52,017 nt of DNA. Source: Prevotellaceae bacterium UBA3627. Lineage in GTDB: Bacteria; Bacteroidota; Bacteroidia; Bacteroidales; Bacteroidaceae. The notes under the pieces were generated by a model. It saw only the letters and a program-made list of their open reading frames with translations. It ran no database searches and was not told the DNA's origin. Location: assembly GCA_002373375.1 (NCBI GenBank), contig DFLE01000025.1, positions 1 through 52,017 on the forward strand, in the 5' to 3' direction. Positions 51,272 to 52,017 of this stretch are shown piece after piece. Each line of letters opens with the position of its first letter. The first letter of the stretch is position 1. The position numbers and the translations under genes are program-made.

Positions 51272-51545
51272 AAGGGATTATTTTAGTACAAACACCATGT
51301 ACCAACTATACGTAATAATATAGTCACATAGTGAGAGACTTATATAAATCACCCACGTGGACGTTACAGTTGCTTGGTTTCAAGGATACTTTAAATTTAC
51401 CAGATTTAAGAGTCAGAAGACCAACATTTTGTAAACGTCCTTTCTTGATGTCATGGCGGTGGTGCCTTCACGAGGCATTGCCGTATGCGCATCAAACCAA
51501 TATGTCTTGAAAACATAGCCCAACCCATGGACTAACTGCTTTCAA
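51184..51545 (-). ncRNA. Candidate structured leader RNA / ncRNA upstream of the BspA-like gene
   Basis: A promoter near 51549-51579 and a terminator at 51184-51271 bound about 360 nt with no reading frame of coding character. Predicted stems by eye: a hairpin 51447-51493 (GATG/CATC, CGG/CCG and TGCC/GGCA pairings), a hairpin 51389-51410 (TTAAAT/ATTTAA), and a 13-bp long-range pairing between 51526-51538 and 51257-51269 that includes two G-U pairs. The last segment is also the 5' arm of the terminator, and 51350-51358 can pair with the terminator's 3' arm (51191-51199). It matches no RNA family that I recognise; RNase P, tmRNA and known riboswitch signatures were not seen. Confidence 0.6.
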
Positions 51546-51548
51546 AAG

Positions 51549-51579
51549 CAAATATACAAAGTTTTCATGAAACAACAAA
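51549..51579 (-). promoter_or_regulatory. Promoter of the leader RNA and BspA-like gene
   Basis: On the minus strand TTTG (51576-51579), 19 bases, TATATTTG (51549-51556): a full consensus match. Transcription should begin near 51541-51545. Confidence 0.8.
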
Positions 51580-51599
51580 ATATTTATAATAAAATATTT

Positions 51600-52017
51600 A
51601 TCCTACACGAACAGGTTATTTAATGTTTTCGTACACGTGTATGTCCCTTTTTTGTCCCGAATTCTCGAATTGTCCGATAGTATGAATATTAAATGTAAAA
51701 TTATATGGGCATTCATGGACATTTGTATTATAAGATAAAACATATAATTTTCATGTAATTATCCGCGAATTTATCATTAATTTTATTTTCAACACTGACT
51801 ATTTTTTTCGAACACTAATAGCTCGAATGACACGAATCATTCTTCAATGCTTTATTTATGAATAATTCTTGCGTCCCTACGGTAGCAAGCGTCTCCTTAC
51901 GTCGCCGAGCGTATGGTCAATTTATGGCAATTCATGTTCAAAGAAATATATGAATACGGTGTTGAATTAGACTTGATTTATGTTAGGCGATGACAAAAAT
52001 GTCCTATTCTATGTAGT
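51600..52017. other. AT-rich intergenic sequence at the window end
   Basis: No gene was recognised. It contains a repeat-like stretch with TTCGAACACTAATAGCTCGAATGA (51808-51831, given as a span) and a CTTGC...GCAAG hairpin at 51868-51889 next to a GTCTCC/GGGACG-like motif common in intergenic repeats of this group. A 26-codon plus-strand frame (MVNLWQFMFKE...) near the end is too short to call. Confidence 0.4.

Noticed and set aside
51184..51545. RNase P RNA, tmRNA or 6S RNA identity for the leader RNA
   Set aside because: The size is compatible, but the RNase P core strings, a CCA end or tRNA-like part, and a single long hairpin with central bubble were not seen.

Overview
The window looks like chromosomal DNA of a Prevotella-like member of the Bacteroidales. 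Many genes are preceded by the Bacteroidetes promoter form TTTG-N19..21-TAnnTTTG, and ribosome binding sites are weak. Gene content agrees: a class III fructose-bisphosphatase, AddAB, MtaB, DUF4301, THUMP-like methyltransferase and BspA-type leucine-rich repeats. Large secreted proteins end in a short Gly/Lys-rich tail of the type IX secretion kind. Species cannot be set from the sequence alone, and no tRNA, rRNA, insertion sequence or CRISPR array was found.

Layout. 0-4.2 kb: ammonium transporter and a small outer-membrane barrel, then a SAM methyltransferase facing a TSCPD protein. 4.4-10.7 kb: a secreted GH95 fucosidase-type enzyme divergent from a membrane-tethered AraC sensor that probably controls it. 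11.0-13.6 kb: a ThiD-like/AraC fusion followed by pdxS and pdxT (vitamin B6). 14.3-21.2 kb: lysC-lysA, two glycosyltransferase-like genes and fbp. 21.2-27.3 kb: addB and addA on the minus strand. 27.4-30.8 kb: WalJ-like metallo-hydrolase, DUF1573 protein and a RelA/SpoT homologue. 31-36.3 kb: minus-strand DUF4301, DUF362, a TonB-dependent receptor and a 51-residue lipoprotein. 36.6-39.2 kb: mtaB and a GT2. 39.5-51.1 kb: a pectin-oriented block with a 1903-residue pectinesterase, a GH78/sialidase-fold fusion and a BspA-like protein carrying dockerin-like and cohesin-like modules.

Most unusual signals. (1) Upstream of the BspA-like gene lies an approximately 360-nt transcript unit with a good promoter and a strong terminator; two upstream segments can pair with the two terminator arms, so it looks like an attenuator-type leader or structured ncRNA. 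(2) The ThiD-like domain ahead of pdxST has lost its catalytic Cys/Asp and about 70 residues of the kinase fold and is fused to an AraC DNA-binding domain, suggesting a ligand-sensing B6 regulator. (3) Two 22-bp-period arrays sharing the core GTGAAAGCTATC sit 22 kb apart, each after a terminator and before the promoter of the next gene, in the same orientation relative to transcription. (4) A dispersed element of about 170 bp occurs at three loci within 10 kb. (5) Many spacers are built of 7-, 8- or 9-bp tandem units or of large hairpins.
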